A program made the translations under genes and the position numbers. From Hippophae tibetana (lineage: Eukaryota > Streptophyta > Magnoliopsida > Rosales > Elaeagnaceae), in contig CM072809.1 of the NCBI GenBank assembly GCA_037013495.1, positions 2,666,001 to 2,730,000 on the forward strand: a stretch of 64,000 nt of DNA, in the 5' to 3' direction. Of this stretch, positions 61,468 through 64,000 are shown in pieces. Positions within the stretch are counted from its first letter, which is position 1, and the number at the start of each line of letters is the position of its first letter. The notes under the pieces were generated by a model, which saw nothing but the letters and a program-made list of their open reading frames with translations, was not told the DNA's origin and did no database searches.

Positions 61468-62550
61468 ATCTGGTATGGTAAGGTCATATGTGACCTCACC
61501 AGAGTTCAAATGAAATCCTCGGTGAGTGATTGAAGCTCTCGTAAAATCATCATCGATGGTGGCTATCTTAGGAGTTTTGAGGTTTTACTTTGATCTCATT
61601 TTATTGAAGTTATAAATTAAATATATCTTAGTTTATTTGTTAAATAGTTTGTTTTAAAAATATGCGTTTTGAGAAAAATTCTTGTTAGTTTTACAAAAAT
61701 GAACAATAAATCTATAAGATCATTCAATGTATTATATATCCAAATGATTTATATATCATTGAGCTACAAATTTGTTGAGATTTTTCTTAAAAATTATGAA
61801 AATTGAAGAGTTATTTATTATCACATTATGTATTTTTGAAGTGGTGGAAAAATTGAGAGAAAGTAAACTAATTAAAAGTACTTTATCCGACATTATATAT
61901 TTTTGGTAATTAAATAAAACAAATTAAACCATTTATTTAATGGTTTTAATTGTATGAAAATTTTACTTATATTAAAAATTCGAAAATGAGTTTTTTAATA
62001 TCTTCCATGTTATTCTCTATATTAATAAAGTTCAAAATACATATAAATATTTTAAAATGTGAAATTAGTAATTATTTTATCAAGATAATATTTTATAAGA
62101 AAAAAAAAATTGTTTTTGAAAGAAAAAATAACAAGTAATTTTATACCACATAATATATAATTATATAAAATATTTATCAATTTAATTGATACATATGAAA
62201 GTATACATTTGAGTACTATGTCGGGTAATTGAGGATTAAATTATCACATAAGTATTTTGTGATAGTATTACTATTCTGCCTCTGCTTGGAATCATAGAAT
62301 GTAAGCTTAGATAAATGTATAAAATGTAATACTATAATGGTAAATATTATGTTTCTTTGATAATTATCATGTATATTTCATTATTATTTTTATTTTGTTT
62401 CTATACAAGAGTTAAGATATATGTATACAAGGAAAACAAAAATTAAACAATAACCATAATTCTTACACATCCATGTTTTATGACTCCACTAATATTATTG
62501 TCTGCTTCATGTTTTGCTCCACTGAGCATTGGTGTCTTCCACTGTTGCAG
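61468..62550. other. AT-rich DNA between the minisatellite and the CACTA-type gene
   Basis: No exon is recognised. A self-complementary GGTCATATGTGACC lies near 61471. The segment just before 62550 may contain an earlier exon or intron of the following gene, since TTGCAG at 62545-62550 is a plausible acceptor. Confidence 0.5.
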
Positions 62551-63948
62551 CATGCACCACAACATACACCAACTACATCCAATATGGGATATAGCCATCC
62601 TATTGGTCCTCACTATATGCCAGGAATGCATATGCAATCAATTAGTTGTTCATTTTCTCCAATACAATCTGCACATTCTTACCATAAATCAAACCAAGAT
62701 AAACATTTTGGTGAGAATGTACATCTAATAGCTATCCTACATGAGAGTCCTCTTCTATTTGATGAATCATATGTGGTAAGATTTTAATTTCTGGTGTATA
62801 TAATCTATTATTTTTAAATTCTTATTATATGTTTTATTTTTTATATATAACACTTAAATTTTTTTATAGAATATGAAATGTTTGTTGAAACATCCTTCGT
62901 CAACAAACTATGTTGCTATTGGAACGGTACAACAATTGAGCGATGATCGGATGATTCATAATCAATATTTGCCTAATCATTGGCGAATAGTAATTGATCA
63001 ATCATTGTTTCATAATTGTCCACTACCTGTGTCTTCTGATGCTACCATAGTCCAAGAGGCGGTTGGACAGTATGTGGCTTGGTCGTTGATTCAAGTTGTT
63101 CTAAATTTTGACATGATACTATTTTTTAACATAAAAGATAACACTTATTTACTACTATTATTTTATTATATCTTATATTGTTACTAAAAATACATATATA
63201 ATACTTTTTTTAGTCTATTATACCAGAACTCTTAAATGCGGTACATTTAAGAGATACGAAGCAAGCATCTTGTGCTAAATCTATGTATAGTGACCAATCA
63301 TCGTGTACCAAGTCATTCAAGAAAAAGCCTTGGAAAAAGTATAGTCATATTTATGCGTTAAACTTTAGCAGAAATCTTGACACTTTGATGACTATTGTTG
63401 GGAGGACATCTAGCATAAATGATGGATGAACTGTGCCACTTCCTATAGAAATTTCTGGTGTAGACCTCGACCAAACTTATATATCGATCGAGTGCTTATT
63501 GCAACTATTTGAATATCAAATGATCGATTTAAGTATAATTCAAGTGTGGACAAGGTGAGTCCTCAATCTATTTATTTTTTTTATTTATGCAGAACATATA
63601 TAATTATATTTATATTATCTAATTATATGTATATATATCTTTTATATAGGGCGTGCTATTATCGACTTCAAAATAATCACTCATCACATTTAGCAATGTT
63701 CTATGATTCTTCATATGTCAATCAATATCAAGAGAAGAATGTTAGCATCAGAGCTAAACAATTATGTGATAGAGCATTAACGCTTAACAGAAATCAAAAG
63801 TTGATAATCCTTTGACCATTAAGGTTTGAACAAGGCCAAGATCATTGGATGTTGGTAATCATTGATCTGTTCAATAATCATGCTTGGTACTGTGACTCAG
63901 CTTCCATAGAACTGAGTAAAGACACAAAAATAGTTGTTGAAATGTAAG
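62551..63948 (+). pseudogene. CACTA (En/Spm)-associated gene with Ulp1-like C48 protease region, broken and cut by window end
   Basis: Exon-like blocks with GT/AG borders: 62551-62775; 62870 to about 63090, encoding LKHPSSTNYVAIGTVQ, HWRIVIDQSLFHNCPLP and EAVGQYVAWS, a region typical of En/Spm transposon-associated proteins; about 63213-63554; and 63650-63940, with QDHWMLVIIDLFNNHAWYCDSA, the histidine-containing part of the Ulp1-type cysteine protease fold. In family members this fold removes SUMO-like modifiers; the role in CACTA elements is unclear. In-frame TGA codons at 63427 and 63813 interrupt otherwise good frames. The catalytic Cys region, if present, lies beyond the window. It could also be a captured host gene fragment. 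Confidence 0.7.
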
Positions 63949-64000
63949 AGTTATAGTTACATATTAGTTTCTTCTATTATTTTTTGTAATATTTAATAAA

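Noticed and set aside
1..64000. CRISPR arrays, operons, riboswitches, bacterial promoters
   Set aside because: The window is plant nuclear DNA; tandem repeats seen are LTR units, minisatellites or microsatellites without the spacing of a CRISPR array.

Overview
The window is nuclear DNA of a flowering plant, most likely a eudicot. It is very AT-rich, its genes are split by GT/AG introns, one gene is a plastid fatty-acid synthase gene with a transit peptide, and it holds Ty1/copia, hAT and CACTA-type transposon material typical of plant chromosomes. No operons, CRISPR arrays or bacterial signals are present. The species cannot be fixed from the sequence.

Layout: 1-4040 AT-rich intergenic DNA. 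4041-6560 an internally deleted hAT element whose minus strand keeps the C-terminal dimerisation region and a GC-rich repetitive leader. 12783-16583 (minus) a complete 10-exon DEAD-box RNA helicase (RH17 / DDX31 / Dbp7 group, 597 codons). 16584-23437 intergenic, with a probable MITE-like segment. 23438-28407 (plus) an apparently complete, very young Ty1/copia retrotransposon: 282-bp LTRs with one difference seen, a 5-bp target duplication, primer site, polypurine tract and one unbroken gag-pol frame. 28910-34750 (plus) a complete 13-exon plastid beta-ketoacyl-ACP synthase II gene (563 codons). 34948-39139 (minus) an old, deleted copia element just past the KAS II stop. 43832-44413 (minus) a single-exon gene for an unrecognised 193-residue membrane-anchored protein. 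48144-53146 (plus) a decayed copia element of a different family. 60737-61140 a tandemly duplicated SKP1-like pseudogene fragment. 62551 to the right edge: exons of a CACTA-associated gene with a Ulp1-type cysteine protease region, broken by stops and cut by the window end.

The three host genes (ribosome-assembly helicase, fatty-acid elongation enzyme, unknown membrane protein) have no obvious shared pathway; their proximity is ordinary plant gene order. The main interaction visible is between mobile DNA and KAS II: a young copia LTR with its own TATA box lies about 500 bp upstream in the same orientation, and an older copia lies about 200 bp downstream. I found no clearly new biological system. 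The items most worth following up are the intact copia with TA...CA rather than TG...CA ends, its closeness to KAS II, the splice-competent hAT remnant, the tandem SKP1 pseudogenes and the stop-riddled octapeptide array in the third copia.
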